A stretch of DNA of 64,000 nucleotides from Rehmannia glutinosa (GCA_016081115.2 JABTTQ020002531.1:558001-622000), one strand, 5' to 3'; positions 1 through 11,870 are shown, counted from the first letter of the stretch. Made by a program: numbers and translations. Notes: a model not told the origin generated them from the sequence alone.

Positions 1-760
1 AACCGGCAAAATTCTCCGGTGCTGACTTCAAGAGATGGCAACAGAAGATGATGTTCTATATGACAACCTTGGGTCTGTCTTGTTTCGTGTAGGAGGAACC
101 CCCTGCCGTTGTTGATGAAGAATCCGACAATGAACGGAGAATCGCTGTGGATGCTTGGCATAACAGTGATTTCCTGTGTCGAAATTATATTTTGAACGGG
201 CTAGACGACACCTTCTATAACGTCTATAGTTCGTTCAAAACGTCCAAAAAGTTGTGGGACTCTTTGGAGAAGAAATATAGAACAGAAGATGCCGATGCAA
301 AATAATTTATAGTCGGTAAATTTCTGGATTATAAGATGGTTGACACCAAGAGCGGTGATTAGCCAAGTTCAAGAAATTCGAGATCATACTTCACGACTTA
401 GTGTCGAAGGGATGATTACGAGCGAGTCCTTTCAAGTGGGCTGCGATTATCGAAAAATTACCGCCATCGTGGAAAGATTTTAAGAACTACCTCAAGCACA
501 AGCGAAAGGATATGGGGCTTGAGGATTTGATAGTTCGACTTCGAATTGAGGAAGACAACCGGGATTCCAAATGGAAATCGGCAAATGTGGGAGTATGATC
601 ATACTTTGTGGAACACCAGTGGAGTTTTTGTTGCATTTTTACAGAAGGTGTTGCCAAAAGTGTTGTAAACACCGATACCACATTTGCATGAGTTGTTGTC
701 GAAAGGGTTGTAACACTAAAGGCAAACACTGTAACAAGTTGAATCTGAAGTCTTACTAAA
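1..760 (+). pseudogene. Ty1/copia gag fragment (UBN2-type), broken
   Basis: The window opens inside a copia capsid gene. Reading + gives FKRWQQKMMFYMTTLGL at the start, then YILNGLDDTFYNVY and KKLWDSLEKKY near 200-285, the usual UBN2 gag pattern. In-frame stops follow near 93 and 304, and the frame shifts near 360, so no capsid protein can be made. After about 500 only weak gag-like sequence is left, and I see no clear zinc knuckle. This is the internal part of the element whose LTR begins at 1856; its 5' LTR lies outside the window. Assignment to copia is firm. Lineage (Tork/Angela-like) is a guess. Confidence 0.8.
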
Positions 761-904
761 GATGTGATAAGATCAAAGGTTACACACCTTGTAAAAGATG
801 GAGATGTTGGAACTAAGATCTGAAATCTAGTAGAACGAGATTCTAACTGGATTGTCGGGACAATGTTCTAACAAAATAAAGTAAAAATGGCCGAGAGCCA
901 TAAG

Positions 905-1395
905 AATTATGGATGATCCTGTGTTAAACAAGATATCAGAAGTTGAAAGTGGAGCTTTACTTTTTAGCAAACCACATAAAGGAGATTGCCTTGAAATGTG
1001 GGGGTGCTTTGGAAAAAGTAGAAGCGCCGAAAGAAATAAATTCAGCATTTATGATGTAAGTGATGGTACGATCATTAAATCAAGAAATGTTGTATTTATT
1101 AAAGGTGTCTTTTCTTGGAAAGGAAAGAGGTAAGTTTAGACATTTTTGTCGTAGACATAATACCAATAAACAGTTGATTTCGAAATGGGGTTATTTCGGT
1201 TGACTACGTGAAGTTAAAGGAAAACCTTGCGGATCCACTTACGAAAGGCATAAATCGAGATCAACTGTATAAATTGTTAAGGGGAATGGGTTTAAAATTC
1301 ACAACTCAAAGAATGTTCATAGCGGTAACCCAACCTTATGAATTGGAGATCCCAAGACCTTGGTTCAATGGGACAACTAAGTTATGAATATTCAG
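905..1395 (+). pseudogene. Ty1/copia pol remnant: integrase end joined to RNase H end
   Basis: Two pol scraps lie next to each other with no reverse transcriptase between them. At 960-1130 the reading LEMWGCFGK and later TIIKSRNVVF matches the C-terminal integrase region of copia (xVWGCLAK ... TIIESRDAEFF). From about 1130 frames shift, and 1200-1280 reads DYVKLKENLADPLTKG, the conserved end of copia RNase H (VDYVxSKENLADPLTKG). About 3 kb of pol that should separate these motifs is missing. The element is therefore a deletion derivative that could move only with helper proteins, if at all. Confidence 0.8.
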
Positions 1396-1844
1396 CTGAA
1401 CACTTGGAAAATATGTTAGCTCATTTTCGATACATCCAAGTAAATGTAAACCTGCTGAATGTGGTGAGGTTAAGTTTAACACTTTTAATGATTCCTATAC
1501 CGAAAGGTGGAGTATGGAAATATACTCTTCAATAGGAGATCACCTATATAAGTGAGAAGTAATGGCCGCTTCAAAGAAACACTTATGAATCTAAGATATG
1601 GTCCAGGGCCGAAATGGACACAACGTGAGAACAACAAGTGTTAGAGTTGTTATTGTGTAAGTACTGTTGTCTCGGTTTACACAAACGACTGAGTAGTTCA
1701 AGACACCGCGTCACTAAGTAGCTAGTAAATTCGATAGTATTTTACTGAGGAAGGTTCAAAGCCACAAGCTACCTATCCTGATGCAATAACGGTTCGCCGA
1801 GACTTTCAAGCGAATCTGCATACACGTATGCATTAATTTTATTC

Positions 1845-1855
1845 ATGTGGGGGAT
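1845..1855 (+). other. Polypurine tract of copia element
   Basis: ATGTGGGGGAT lies directly before the TGTTAGAA start of the LTR. This is the usual place and composition of the plus-strand primer in copia elements. Confidence 0.75.
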
Positions 1856-2946
1856 TGTTAGAATTTGGTCTTTGATAAATGGGGCGTTGACCCGATTTTG
1901 ACCAAATAATTAAGTGATTTCCATTAGTAAAAAATAAAATAAAATTATTTGTAAAAATTCTACTAAGAGAGAAGATGAGAATAACATTTGGAATTTCTCA
2001 AAACCAATTCTGGGTGAATGAGAAATTAATGCTAGAAGTTAGCCACTTAATACAAATAAATGGTATGAAAAATGGAAAATGTGGGGAAGAAGAGATGCTC
2101 CATCCCATATAGGAAAATGAGGATAAGTTTGCACACTTTATATATCCCAAGTTGGACTTATGGGTTTGGGCCCTTGGGGGCACCCAAGTTTTTAAAGGGG
2201 TGAGGACCTACATGCTTGTGGATTTGGTTCAAAGGACACACGCTTGCAAGATGCCCGCCGCCGCCAAAGAGGGGCTCGGCACGACCCGGTCCGGGTCGCG
2301 GGCCGTGGGCCTGGGCTTGGGCTTCAAGGCCCTTATTCTTTTTGGACCAAAATTCTTTAAAAATAAATATTTAATTAATTTTTTGTAATTATTTAAATGA
2401 ATTCAACATGGGAATAGTTCGGACCCGCGTACGGGCGGACGCACGGCCCGTGCGGTTGGGTCGTGCGCCCTGCCGAACTTTTGCGCACAACAAGACAAAG
2501 AAAGCGCCGCAGCCCATGCGTTTGGTCGTGCGCCCCTGAACAGGTGCGTCTGTCAGTGTAAAATGTGTCTTTTCGAGCCAAAACACGCGATCTTTCCATA
2601 CGAGGCACCTGAGGCCTATAATAATCGACCCCTGATGACTGAAAACAACACACGATTATCAGCAACCTAAAATCGAGCATTGCATTTGCATATTGTCTGA
2701 TTTCTCATTCAAAAGCTTGAAAGTCAGAAACTCTTGATGTTCGTTGTTTTTCCAGTTTTTCTAGTGATGCTAACCGAAACTGTAAAAAGTCGTTGTACCG
2801 TAGAGGCGAGCACCGGAACCGTAAGCACTCGGTATATGAGGCGTTTTCATCTTGCGGAGACTGAATCAAATTCAGGCCTCAACTTTAGCCTATACACTAT
2901 ACACTTTGCCATTTTCCTAAACAGAAACCTCAAATTTTACCCAACA
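1856..2946 (+). repeat. 3' LTR of the copia element (about 1.09 kb)
   Basis: Starts TGTTAGAAT immediately after a polypurine tract. I end it at CCCAACA because that is a near-inverted match to the start (TGTT...AACA). The right edge is less certain because the partner LTR and the target duplication are out of the window. A TATA-like TTTATATAT lies near 2139. GC-rich blocks at 2250-2320 and 2425-2530 stand out from the AT-rich rest. Confidence 0.65.
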
Positions 2947-3006
2947 GGAAAAATAGTTAGTTTGTTCTTGATAAGATTTTAGATTATTTTGAAAATAAGT
3001 TGTTGA

Positions 3007-3110
3007 AGTGTTTGGCTAAAATAAGATGATAGCTTATAAGATGTTAGTAATGTCACTTCTGTAATTATCAAACATTTAAATAAAATTTTATAAGCTCAAG
3101 CGAACACTCT
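3007..3110. repeat. Possible small MITE (hAT-like ends)
   Basis: About 104 bp begin with AAGTGTTTGG and end with CGAACACTCT, an imperfect inverted pair, and both ends carry a GCTTATAAG/CTTATAAAA-like subterminal block. hAT-type MITEs in plants often look like this. I could not identify an 8-bp target duplication, so this stays tentative. Confidence 0.35.
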
Positions 3111-3454
3111 CCTAGTATCGTGTTTGCCACTTTTATGGCTAGCTAAGTAGAACAATCAGATTCCAATAAGGAGAGTGCTCTATATGAGTGACTGTGTAGT
3201 ATCTTTAGTATCTAAGCATAGTTGCTGAAGATTGTTGTATTCTCAAATATGTTTTATATTGTTGTGCAAAACTCTATATATTTTGTAAGTTGCTAACTTT
3301 TCTACTAGTTTTCATGTTAGTATTGCCATTTTTTCTTGCTGCAGGTCGTTATTGTTAAGTGTCGTTCAATGTGAAGTTTCCAAGAATCTTTTGGGACTGC
3401 TCATATTCAATATGCAGAAAGTGCAAATTGCTCATAGCACTGTTTGGAACAACT
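3111..3454. other. Non-coding stretch, no gene seen
   Basis: Mixed AT-rich sequence between the possible MITE and the next repeat end. A splice-acceptor-like TTTCTTGCTGCAG occurs at about 3334-3346, but I see no open frame or donor that would make an exon. Confidence 0.4.
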
Positions 3455-3775
3455 ACTGTTAGGCTCCATTTGAATTGATGGATTTGGAATTAAATATTTC
3501 AAATCTATAATAAAAGTCAATTGAGGTTGTTTGGATAAATTCATTAATTTCAAATCCTTGGAAGCAATGGCGTAGTCGGGAAATATTTTGGGGTGGGGGG
3601 CGATCACGAAATGAGGTGGATCGGATTAAAAACTAAAAGAAAAACCATATAAAAATTAGTAACTTTTTTATAGGGAGAGAATGGAGCCAGGTTTGGCCCA
3701 CCGCTCCACCAATAATTAGAAGCCTATTTTTGGAGTAATTTTAAAGGACTAGTTAGGTGTACGTCGTTGCACGTA
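3455..3775 (+). repeat. Ends of one or two decayed DNA transposons
   Basis: TTAGGCTCCATTTGAATTG at about 3459 is followed by GATGGATTTGGAATT. A diverged inverted match (GAGAGGATTTGGATT when read on the minus strand) sits at about 42845-42896. Around 3749 is ACTAGTTAGGTGTACGTCG followed by TTGCACG, the look of a common plant repeat head; its usual tail (TTATAATAAGTATAGATATAG-like) occurs at 42778-42800. Both pairs would bracket the large MULE. Similarity is by eye only. Confidence 0.35.
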
Positions 3776-4689
3776 ATCCAAATAATTTTTTTATTAAATT
3801 AAAATTAAATCTTATAAATAGAATAGATTTTTATTAAATTATGTTTAATATATAGTTAATGACATTCGTGTAGTTTGATCCTAAAATAAAATTTGCAAAA
3901 TTAAAATTAAACTTCTTAGTTGGTGAAATATAGTTAGAACATTTTGAACCAAAAACACGATACTTACATGATATTATCATTGAACAAAATACAATGGATA
4001 TTAAAAAAGCACTAAAGAGTAATTGAAAAAAAAAAAATCCAAGAACTCATCTTGCATCAATTCAACTCTTGTTTTACTTTTTTAAGTCTTATTCTTCTTC
4101 ATCTTTGGCTTTGAGATTTTTTTTGCAACTTTTTTTATGCATTCTTAGCCCAAACATGATTGGATGACGTATGGATGTCTTCTTCTTTTTCTCCATCTCC
4201 AAAATATTTGTTATCTCTCGACTTGGCTATAACATTAAGTTTTTCATTCACCACTCGTCCATGACTTTGACTTTTTGTTAAGAGTTATGAGATTTTTTTT
4301 TCGTATGTTCCTATTTCCACACACATATTTTCAATTTTGTGCTATTCATAAAATCGAGAATATTTTTGTTTCAAGTATTTTTACTAAAAATATCTCATTT
4401 TAGATTTATTTTCATAGCTACTTTTCTTAAATTTTCTCATGCCTTGTCATTTAATCACATCAATCAAATTTACATCGCTTATCTCTCCCTTTTCACTAAA
4501 AATCAATTGTTAGGTCAACTCCTAACTTACCAATAAAATTATTTTCAAATACATAAAAGTATATTTTTATTTGTATGACGTGTTTTTGTGTAAAAAAAAG
4601 TTTTAAAAAATACTCAACTAAATATCAATTCATTTCTAAACATGAATTTATTTTCTAAATTTTATATTCAACCAAACATATTTTCACTT
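3776..4689. other. AT-rich non-coding DNA
   Basis: About 0.9 kb of A/T-rich sequence with homopolymer runs. Short open frames here are low complexity, and I see no gene, RNA or clear repeat boundary. Confidence 0.5.
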
Positions 4690-5669
4690 CTTACGAAAAC
4701 GATCACCCACTTGTCAATGAAAATAGCGGAAATGAGCTATACCCGGTCGCCTATATGTAATCACTAAAATATTATTCCTCGGATCATAATCATAGAGCCT
4801 TGGTGGTCTATTGGGACAACAACAAAGGTAAAAGAGGTGAGGCCGTGCCCAAGAAAATGACAACTTCAAATTTGAGAAATTCTGGTGCACCGAACCAGAT
4901 TGCACAGACGTTATCGCGAAGGGCTGGAACAATATAGGTAATTCGATTCCACTCTTCAGAAAATCGGTTGCAAAAAAAAACTACAAAAATGGGCACACAT
5001 TAAATTTCAATCCCTCCCTAGAAGCATAAAGCGAGAAAAGAGAAAAGCTAACCAGGTGACTTAGCCCACCCGCCACCACAAAGAATTGTGGGGTGGAGGT
5101 CGGGGTTCAAATCCCCGCTCCATCAAATTGCTCCCAGGGCATATGCGAGCCGGTGAAAATTTGGTGGGAACTCATGCTTTGAATAAGATCTGTGTGGGTT
5201 CGATTCGGGAGAGATCGTTATTAGTAGATTGGAGGGTCGAACATAATTGTTCTCTTTACCTTGGAGGATCGGTTGTATGCGCGTCGAGACTCGTCGTAAC
5301 ACTTGGTCGTCAGTGCGTGCATATCGCGCGGTTTACCTTGGACAAAGAAGAATGAGGGGCCGGAGTTGTTGTCTAGGCATTGTCGGCGTAAGCGCGGGAA
5401 GTCGAGTTATCAAAAAAAAAAAAAAAGAGAAAAGCTAAATTAGTTGAAAAGGTCTCATAGGTGAAAAAAGTCGACACTCAAGTTAAAATATTGGAGAGTA
5501 CGATTGAAAAGCTCACTGGATCGGGAAGAGATTTTTGGAAACGAAGAAGAGCGAGAAATAATTGGCTAAAATACAGGAATAGAAACACTCCATATTTTCA
5601 TCCACAAGCCTTGAAACGACGCACGAAAAATATGATCAGGGGGTTAGCTTCGAAACAGGGTGACTATTG
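4690..5669 (+). pseudogene. L1-type LINE ORF2 fragment (endonuclease end to pre-RT), split by a SINE
   Basis: Reading + at about 4777 gives SDHNHRALVVYW, the SDH motif closing the AP endonuclease. After a one-base shift, 4856-4915 reads FKFEKFW then WNNIG, the linker found in plant L1 elements. Past the inserted SINE, 5461-5669 reads FWKRRRARNNWLKYRNRNT then YFHPQALKRR, matching the W-K-x-R-S-R-x-x-W-L-x-x-G-D-R-N-T-x-F-F-H block just before the reverse transcriptase. No RT catalytic block follows because the inverted copia LTR starts at 5670. A dead fragment; orientation + is clear. Confidence 0.75.
5052..5422 (+). mobile_element. tRNA-derived SINE, about 371 bp, with 16-bp target duplication
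   Basis: The 5' part carries a pol III A-box-like TTAGCCCACCCG (about 5061) and a good B box GGTTCAAATCC (about 5103-5113), as in a tRNA head. The body ends in about 12 A residues. The same 16 bp, AAAAGAGAAAAGCTAA, flanks it at 5036-5051 and 5423-5438, as expected for LINE-mediated insertion, although part of the match overlaps the A tail. Without the SINE the LINE frame around it is continuous in style. It is long for a plant SINE, so a dimeric or composite structure is possible. Confidence 0.8.
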
Positions 5670-7179
5670 TGTAAGTCCAAGCGGCTACGATAATCTAGAG
5701 GGGGGGTGAATAGATTATCTCCATCTTTTCGATTTATCCTTCTTTTTTCGAATTGAATGCTCAAAGACAAATATAAAGGTGCGGAATGTAAGCAACACGC
5801 GTCGATTTAAAGAGGTTCAACCCACCAGGGCCTAATCCTCTACCACCCCAGTATATCCGGGATGGATTTCGAAAAGAGAAAAAGATTTTATTAATAGTTA
5901 CCAAAATTATTACAACAAAATCTTACACCAACACCTTGAAGAGCACCACACTCTTCTTCAACACCACCTTTGAGATTACCACAATCTCACTTGAAGATTA
6001 CCACAATCTCCAAACGGCACCTTGTGAAGATTACCACAATCTTCACCCTTGAAGAGCACCACACTCTTCAACACCTCAACAAGAAGATTACCACAATCTT
6101 CTTACACCTAACACCTAGTTCACCCAAGTGTGTTCTTACCACAAGAACACTCACAAGGATATCTTGTGTTTGAATGACGACCACAAATTCAAGATTACAA
6201 CTCGATAATTGATAATACAATAGAGTGCAAGTGTAATCAAGAATAGCCTAGACCTCAAGAATGTGAAAGTGAATAGCTAGGCAAATTACAACAAGAAATA
6301 AGACAATGTAAGAACAAGTGTATTCTTGAGTGTATCTTCTTTGTGTTGTAGTTTTCTCTCTTGTTGTGTTGCTTCAATTCTTCCTCCATTTATAGAAGAT
6401 GTCTTGTACATGATAGGCTCCTCTTGGGGACATGAATTCGTAAAAAATTGCAAGACAATTGAAGAAAAGAGTCAAGTAGAAATCAATCCCACAAATTAAG
6501 GAAATATGTCTCTGTTGACAACGATTACATATTTCTTTGTCAAACTTAAGGCGGCGTCGCGCACAAATAGACGTTTGAAAATGAGAATATAAATTTACAG
6601 GCGACCGGTCGACGTAGGGTTCGGTCGTCGTCCCCTTACTTCAACCGGTCGCACAACTTCAAAAAACGAAAGGGCAAATGTTCTGTTTCAATTTTTGCTC
6701 CAGTGCCGGTCGCCCAAGAGGGGTCGACCGGTCGACGCCCACCGGTTGCCCTATAGTGGCGACCGGTTGCCCTATAGGGCGACAGGTTGCCACGACCATT
6801 TCGCAAACATGAAGTTTTTGTTTTTCTCAACTTTCAGTGCGGGTTGCCTATACGGCGACCGGTTGACCTCAAAACAAAAGTGTTGTCCAATTTTATATCG
6901 AAAATAGACTTCAAGAAATACTCCGAAAAATAGTGAAAACATTTTAGACCGATCGGGAGTATTAGGACAATATTTAGAAACATTGTTTTGGTGTAAAAAT
7001 ACATTAATGTAAAATCATTAAAAGTGTTGTCAATTTTGTCGAAAATAAAACTTGAAGTTATACTTCGGAAAATATTAAAACCATTTTAAATCATTTAGGA
7101 GTATTTGGACAACCTTTAAAACCATTGTTTTGGTATAAAACAAAATCATCAAAATCATGATAAAACCATTTATCAAACA
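5670..7179 (-). repeat. 3' LTR of copy C (1.51 kb, minus)
   Basis: On the minus strand it runs from TGTTT at 7179 to ACTTACA at 5670, the same ends as the four other LTRs of this family. It contains the hairpin array (5938-6150), a TATA-like TATAAATG (minus, about 6388-6395) and two exact CGACCGGTCG palindromes (6602, 6725). The polypurine tract (CAAAAAGGGGGAGAT when read minus) abuts it at 7180-7194. Confidence 0.85.
5938..6150 (-). other. Hairpin array in LTR of copy C
   Basis: Read on the minus strand, a run of short inverted repeats, each closing on GTGGT. Examples: GTGTTCTT-GTGGT-AAGAACAC (6150-6130) and AAGAAGATT-GTGGT-AATCTTCTT (about 6105-6083). The third unit here is GAAGAGT-GTGGT-GCTCTTC, where copy B has GAAGAAT-TCGGT-ATTCTTC, so both arms changed together. 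One later unit (GGAGATT...AATCTTC) pairs less well. Position within the LTR is the same as in copies A and B. Confidence 0.8.
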
Positions 7180-7194
7180 ATCTCCCCCTTTTTG

Positions 7195-8755
7195 ATGATT
7201 ACAAACCAAAACAATTTGACAAGGCCGATTTTGAAAACAAAACAATTTTGAGAGGCGATTTTGAAAACAAAACAATTTTACCGGTAAAAAGAACTATCCG
7301 TTGTGAGTGACAACATTCCATGCAATAAAAACACAAGGATGGGAGTAGAGATATTCAAACACATATAGCAAATGCTCCCCCTATCAACATGCACAACAAG
7401 AGTAATATAGAAGCAACTTCAACATAAGCTAAAATCTTAGCTTTTCGATATTGAGCTTAAGTATCAATAACTTAAAAGCTCCCCCTGTCAAAGATACATC
7501 ATTAGAACCGTATGTAAGTCCATACTACAACCAATGGACCATGATTCATACATAACCATAATGCACCAAGTGGACTAAATATGATCCACAACTTATGGCT
7601 TTATAAAGCCATAGCTTATAGCTTCTTTTCGTTAAGTTTATCTTAGCTTTTATGAGCTAATGAGCTTATAACCTATTTTCTCCCCCTTTGGAATCATCAA
7701 AGAGAATGTTAGCACGATAAATACATCATATATTTTTATCAAAGTGCTCAAGTAAACCGATGTATCGAGCCATTTGAACATTGAAGCTTTTAAACCAAAT
7801 AGAAGAGTCGAATCATACAACTTGTAGAAGCATATGAAAAATCATTTGATTTGCAAAAACATGATCTCTATAAATATATGAGACTTTTGAAATCGAGAGA
7901 GTCATGTAGGTGATGAATTTTTCATTGAAACGTTTTATCGAACACTTACAAGGCGTCAAAAATAGAAAAAGTTATATATAGCCCTTGTAAATGAAATCAA
8001 GCCAAGTTTTTCATCACCAAATACAATTTAACAAATATCATTCATCAACAATCAATAAGCTCATCACAAACATATATGAATCACATCAAGAAAAATACAT
8101 ATAAGCCACAAACTCAAGGTTCAACCCAATTGAGCTAAAGATAGTGAAATTCTTACCATTCAATCGGTAAAGACGGCAATGATGATGATAGTCGAGCTAG
8201 ATAATCCCCAAAATATATAATTCATGCATCAAAACTCATTTGAAGTGAATTGTGTGTGAAATTTGCAAAGGGACGAAAAATGGCCAAAATGTGTCAAAGT
8301 GACGAATTCTCAAGACAGAACCATTTTAATCCAAATTATAGCCTAGGCGGACGGCCGAGGTTGAGGGCGACGGTCGACGTTGAGGGCGACAGGTTGCCCT
8401 CAACCTTTTCATTTTGTCTGTTAGTTTTTCCAAAATCCGAATTTTCAACCAAAAATCCGATTTTTCGCCCCTAAGTTTTAAAAACGTGCAAAATGCAAAC
8501 GTAGACCTCATTCAATATACATTATGTCATAATCAAGCTCGAAATGAGGTAAAATACTCGGCGGTTAACGATCAAAAAGTCCGCGAGTTATCCTTGAGAT
8601 TTTAATTAAACACATCTCAAGTTTTTGTTAAAAATCACAATCCCTTAAAAATATATCGAATCTCAATATGTTTAGTTCGGTTATGACGAACAAATTTTGA
8701 ATACGAATAACCGTATAACAGATACCAAACTTGTTATCCCGAAAAAAATAAGAAC
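7195..8755 (-). other. 3' non-coding region of copy C; second ORF missing
   Basis: This corresponds to 17640-18505 and the piece just before ORF2 in copy A. CTCCCCCTTT-type purine tracts (minus) occur near 7183, 7374, 7481 and 7680. At about 8120-8145 the text matches 17646-17672 of copy A, and at about 8420-8480 it matches 15540-15560 of copy A. About 1.9 kb holding ORF2 is therefore absent between these points. Degenerate forms of the CGACCGGTCG motif occur at 8345-8400. Confidence 0.65.
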
Positions 8756-8758
8756 GTT

Positions 8759-9680
8759 TTAAATCTTTGGATACAACAAGTCATAAGAAGAAGTGCCTTT
8801 CAAATATTTGAAAATTTCTTTTAATAGCACTTTAATGAGATTCGTTGGGATAGTTTTGAAGTCGAGCATATAGACATAAGGCATATGGAATGTCGAGTCT
8901 ATAGGAATAATATAAGAAAACATACCTCGAATTTGTTTGTCGGCCGATATGCCTTTCTCAACCTTTGTCAATCTTTAGCCATAGAGGTTGAGATGGTTCT
9001 TCTTCCTTCAATGCTTAACTCCTTCAAGAGTTCTTATATAACCATCTTCTTGGCATTGAATAATTTGTAGTCCAAGCAAGAAATTGAGCTCCCCCCCATC
9101 ATTCTCATCTCAAGCTCACCTAGTATCAACTTAGAAAAACATATCTTGCACAAATATTCATTAGTAGCACCATAAATATTATCAACAAAAATTTGCACAA
9201 GTAAACAACCTTGCCCTTTTTCAAAACACGAAGTGTAGTATCAACTTTACCTTTTGTAAAATCATTTTGCAAAAATAGCTAAGTCTATCAATTGTACAAG
9301 GCCTTTTATAAAAATCATTTGGCCTAAAATTTTAGACTCCGATAGACTTATATTTGAATAAAACCATTTAGAAAGTTGGATTTAACATCCATTTGGTAAA
9401 GCTTGAAATTTTCTTTAAAACAAGAATGGGCAAGTGAAATGCAAATAGCTACTAAATGTGCTATGAGTGCAAATGTTACAACAAAATTAATTACCTTCTT
9501 CTTGAAAATACCTTCGAGCTACTAACCTCGCCTTAGTTCGACCAATGTTGCCTTGGTCATCGAGTTTGTTCAGGAATACCCCTTTTGTCTTCTTCATCAC
9601 TATCATCATAGGCCATCCAATTGATCTAAGGTGTTCATAATAGAACATTTACATCCAAATATTTTGAGGTAACTAATATT
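8759..9680 (-). pseudogene. Decayed copia integrase-end and reverse transcriptase in copy C
   Basis: Minus-strand reading, 5' to 3': YLKIFGCK (about 9675-9650, end of integrase), NKLDDQGNIGRTKARLVA (about 9575-9520), KLYQMDVKSNFLNGFI (about 9415-9360), a block like ELEMRMMG then ELNFLLGLQI (about 9115-9060), and EKGISADKQIRGMFSYI then IFKYLKGTSSYDLLYPK (8960-8760). These are successive landmarks of copia reverse transcriptase; the last two correspond to the GMIGSLLYLTASRPDI and RILRYLKGT blocks. Many stops and shifts separate them. It shows that the family descends from a gag-pol copia element. Confidence 0.8.
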
Positions 9681-9999
9681 TGGAGTACTTCATTTCTCAT
9701 CTACACAACTTAACAAACTCATTACCGGCAGACGCTTATATAAGCAAGAAAAAATAGTCCAAGTGTAAAAACATGCCTCAATCATCAATCATAAAAATAT
9801 CTTGCATAAGAGCATAGTAGAAATAGACACTATATATAGACCATGAAGCAATAAACACATACTATGCATTTAGAAGATCATCAAGAGTCTAATAAATCAT
9901 GCAAGTTCAAATAAGCTTAAGAAAGCTACAAAAGGTCTCTTTTGAAATTTGAAAATCGAAAGCATATAGTTGAGACCTTATTTAAAAAAGTATTTGAAC

Positions 10000-10345
10000 A
10001 AGAGTTGATACGGCAAATATGTGCAATCAAATATCGAATAGTGCCTTTCAAAAAATCTAAAAATCCTCTTAATGGCACTTGTATGAAATACTATGAAAAA
10101 CAAGCACATAGGCACATGGCAATACATATATCGAGTCTATAAGAGTAAGAATAACACAAGTAAACGCCTCGATAATTTATGCCTTTCTTGACAAATAATG
10201 ACGTAAATGGCCATTTGTGAAAATATGTAAATCCTACACAATTCTTAAAACATATATAGCACAAATCATAATGATAAAAGTGTAGGCTAAGAGATATCAC
10301 AAGTAAGCTCATGCCATAAAAATCCATAAAAGATGATAACACACT
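10000..10345 (-). pseudogene. Second, separate scrap of reverse transcriptase end in copy C
   Basis: Minus reading gives RLDICIAMCLCACFS (about 10135-10091) and then a diverged FLKGTIRY (about 10045-10020), the same RT-end region that occurs again at 8760-8960. It sits about 0.4 kb after gag, exactly where copies A and B keep their only RT scrap. Copy C thus has this segment twice, once alone and once as part of the longer pol remnant. Confidence 0.6.
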
Positions 10346-10549
10346 TTAGTCTACAAAAATGCACAAGAGTTTTAAAAACATCATATAAGGTCTTCTTTTT
10401 CAAAAATATTTTAAAAGCACAAGTATATATTGAAGACCTTAATTAAAAAATAAATATTTGAAAACTCATTTTGCAATTAAGACACAAATAAAAGCATGCA
10501 TAATAACAAAATAAAATGCATATTTAAATAGGGAGATACGGGTTACCAA

Positions 10550-11870
10550 TTACGCCATTTCCATGGGTTGTGTCGTTCCCATTGTTGATGATATCTTCCC
10601 TTGAGAAGTGACTTTGTTGATGATGACTTCTTTGATTGCTCCATTTCCAAGGTTTGTTGCTTTCCCATTGTTGAAAGTCTCTTCTTCTTTGAAAATCATC
10701 TTGTTGATGATGTCTTTGCCATTTCCAAGGACTGTGTTCTTCCCATTTTTGATTATACCCTCTTCTTGAAATTGGCTTTGTCGAAAATAGTTTCTCCTTC
10801 TTTGATCAAATGAAACGGTCATTTGATGTCTTCTTGCGGTATAAATTTTCTTGATCATTATTTACGGGTACCTAATATGACATTGTTTTGTGGTACCCTT
10901 ATGTGTTTGGGTCCTTTGGGATTAGTTTGAGACTTTTAGGTCTCCAACAATAATTGGAGCTATTTCTAGCCCGACAAGTATTTACCGTATGACCCTTTTT
11001 ACCGCAATAAAAGCATGTAATAATTCTAGGAGCATAATGATCAACGTCTTAGAGACTTGATTCCTTTTCATGTGATTGACACCCTTAGGCTTATGATCAA
11101 GTTCTAGTTTCAATTATCACAACAATCAACAATATTGGTCATCTTATCGGTACTCAAGTTGGATTTAGATAAATCATTTTTCAAGCAATTTATATCCTCA
11201 ACAAGAGTACTATTTTCTTTCTCAAGGTTTCTAACCTTGTCAAGAGTGGTGGTGTGAGCACATGATAGTGATTCATAGGAAGTAAATAAACTATCCTTAT
11301 CATTCTTTAAAACAATGAATTCCTTTTTCAAATTTTTGTATTTAACAAGTAAGTTTTGGAATTCATCTTGTAGCTCATCATAATCATTTTGAAAGTCACT
11401 ATATTCATTTTGCAATTCATTGTCATAAGAAGTAGAGGGTTTAGAACTTACCTCGTTTTTTCTTCGATGCCCATGAGGCATTGTTCAACTTGTTCATCAT
11501 GGGAGGTTGTAGAAGGCTTATACCATGTTGTTGAATTTGATGTTGTATCCATTTGTGAAGTAGATGCTTTTGAGTTGCTCCTTTCATTTGCATATACTTC
11601 ATAGATGGCTTCTAATTTTTGCCATACTTCATGTGCCGACCGAATACCTACAACATGATCAAATTCCAAAGTGGTAAGTGAACAATGTAAAATATTAAGA
11701 GCTTTACTATTTAAGGAGATGATTTTCTTCTCTTCATCATTGAGCTTTACCATATAAAATTTTTGGAATCAAACCGAGGTGGCTTGGTGGTGGAGGTGCC
11801 GGAAAGTTGAGCTTCGTTCGTAGCCGACGATCGTTTCTCTTCACTCGCGATGTGAAACGAGCTTGCCAAA
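10550..11870 (-). pseudogene. gag of copy C, internally deleted
   Basis: On the minus strand the N-terminal leader is at 11870-11770. About 150 nt present in copy A is then missing, and the frame resumes at 11753 with LNDEEKKIISLNSKALN and VGIRSAHEVWQKLEAIYE. A coiled-coil, E/K/N-rich stretch follows (11480-11110), with frame changes, then a CCHC knuckle YCGKKGHTVNTC (about 11010-10975), and finally a W/Q/H-rich tail (10800-10560). It should have bound RNA and formed particles in the ancestor; this copy is broken. Confidence 0.8.

Noticed and set aside
3330..3420. Possible exon after TTTCTTGCTGCAG
   Set aside because: Good-looking acceptor only; the following frame is short, without donor, partner exon or recognisable protein.
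5086..5125. tRNA gene
   Set aside because: A and B boxes are present but the rest does not fold as a tRNA and the copy has poly(A) and a target duplication, so it is a SINE.
5970..6173. 67-codon plus-strand frame
   Set aside because: It only reads through the hairpin array of the inverted LTR (ITTI repeats); not a gene.
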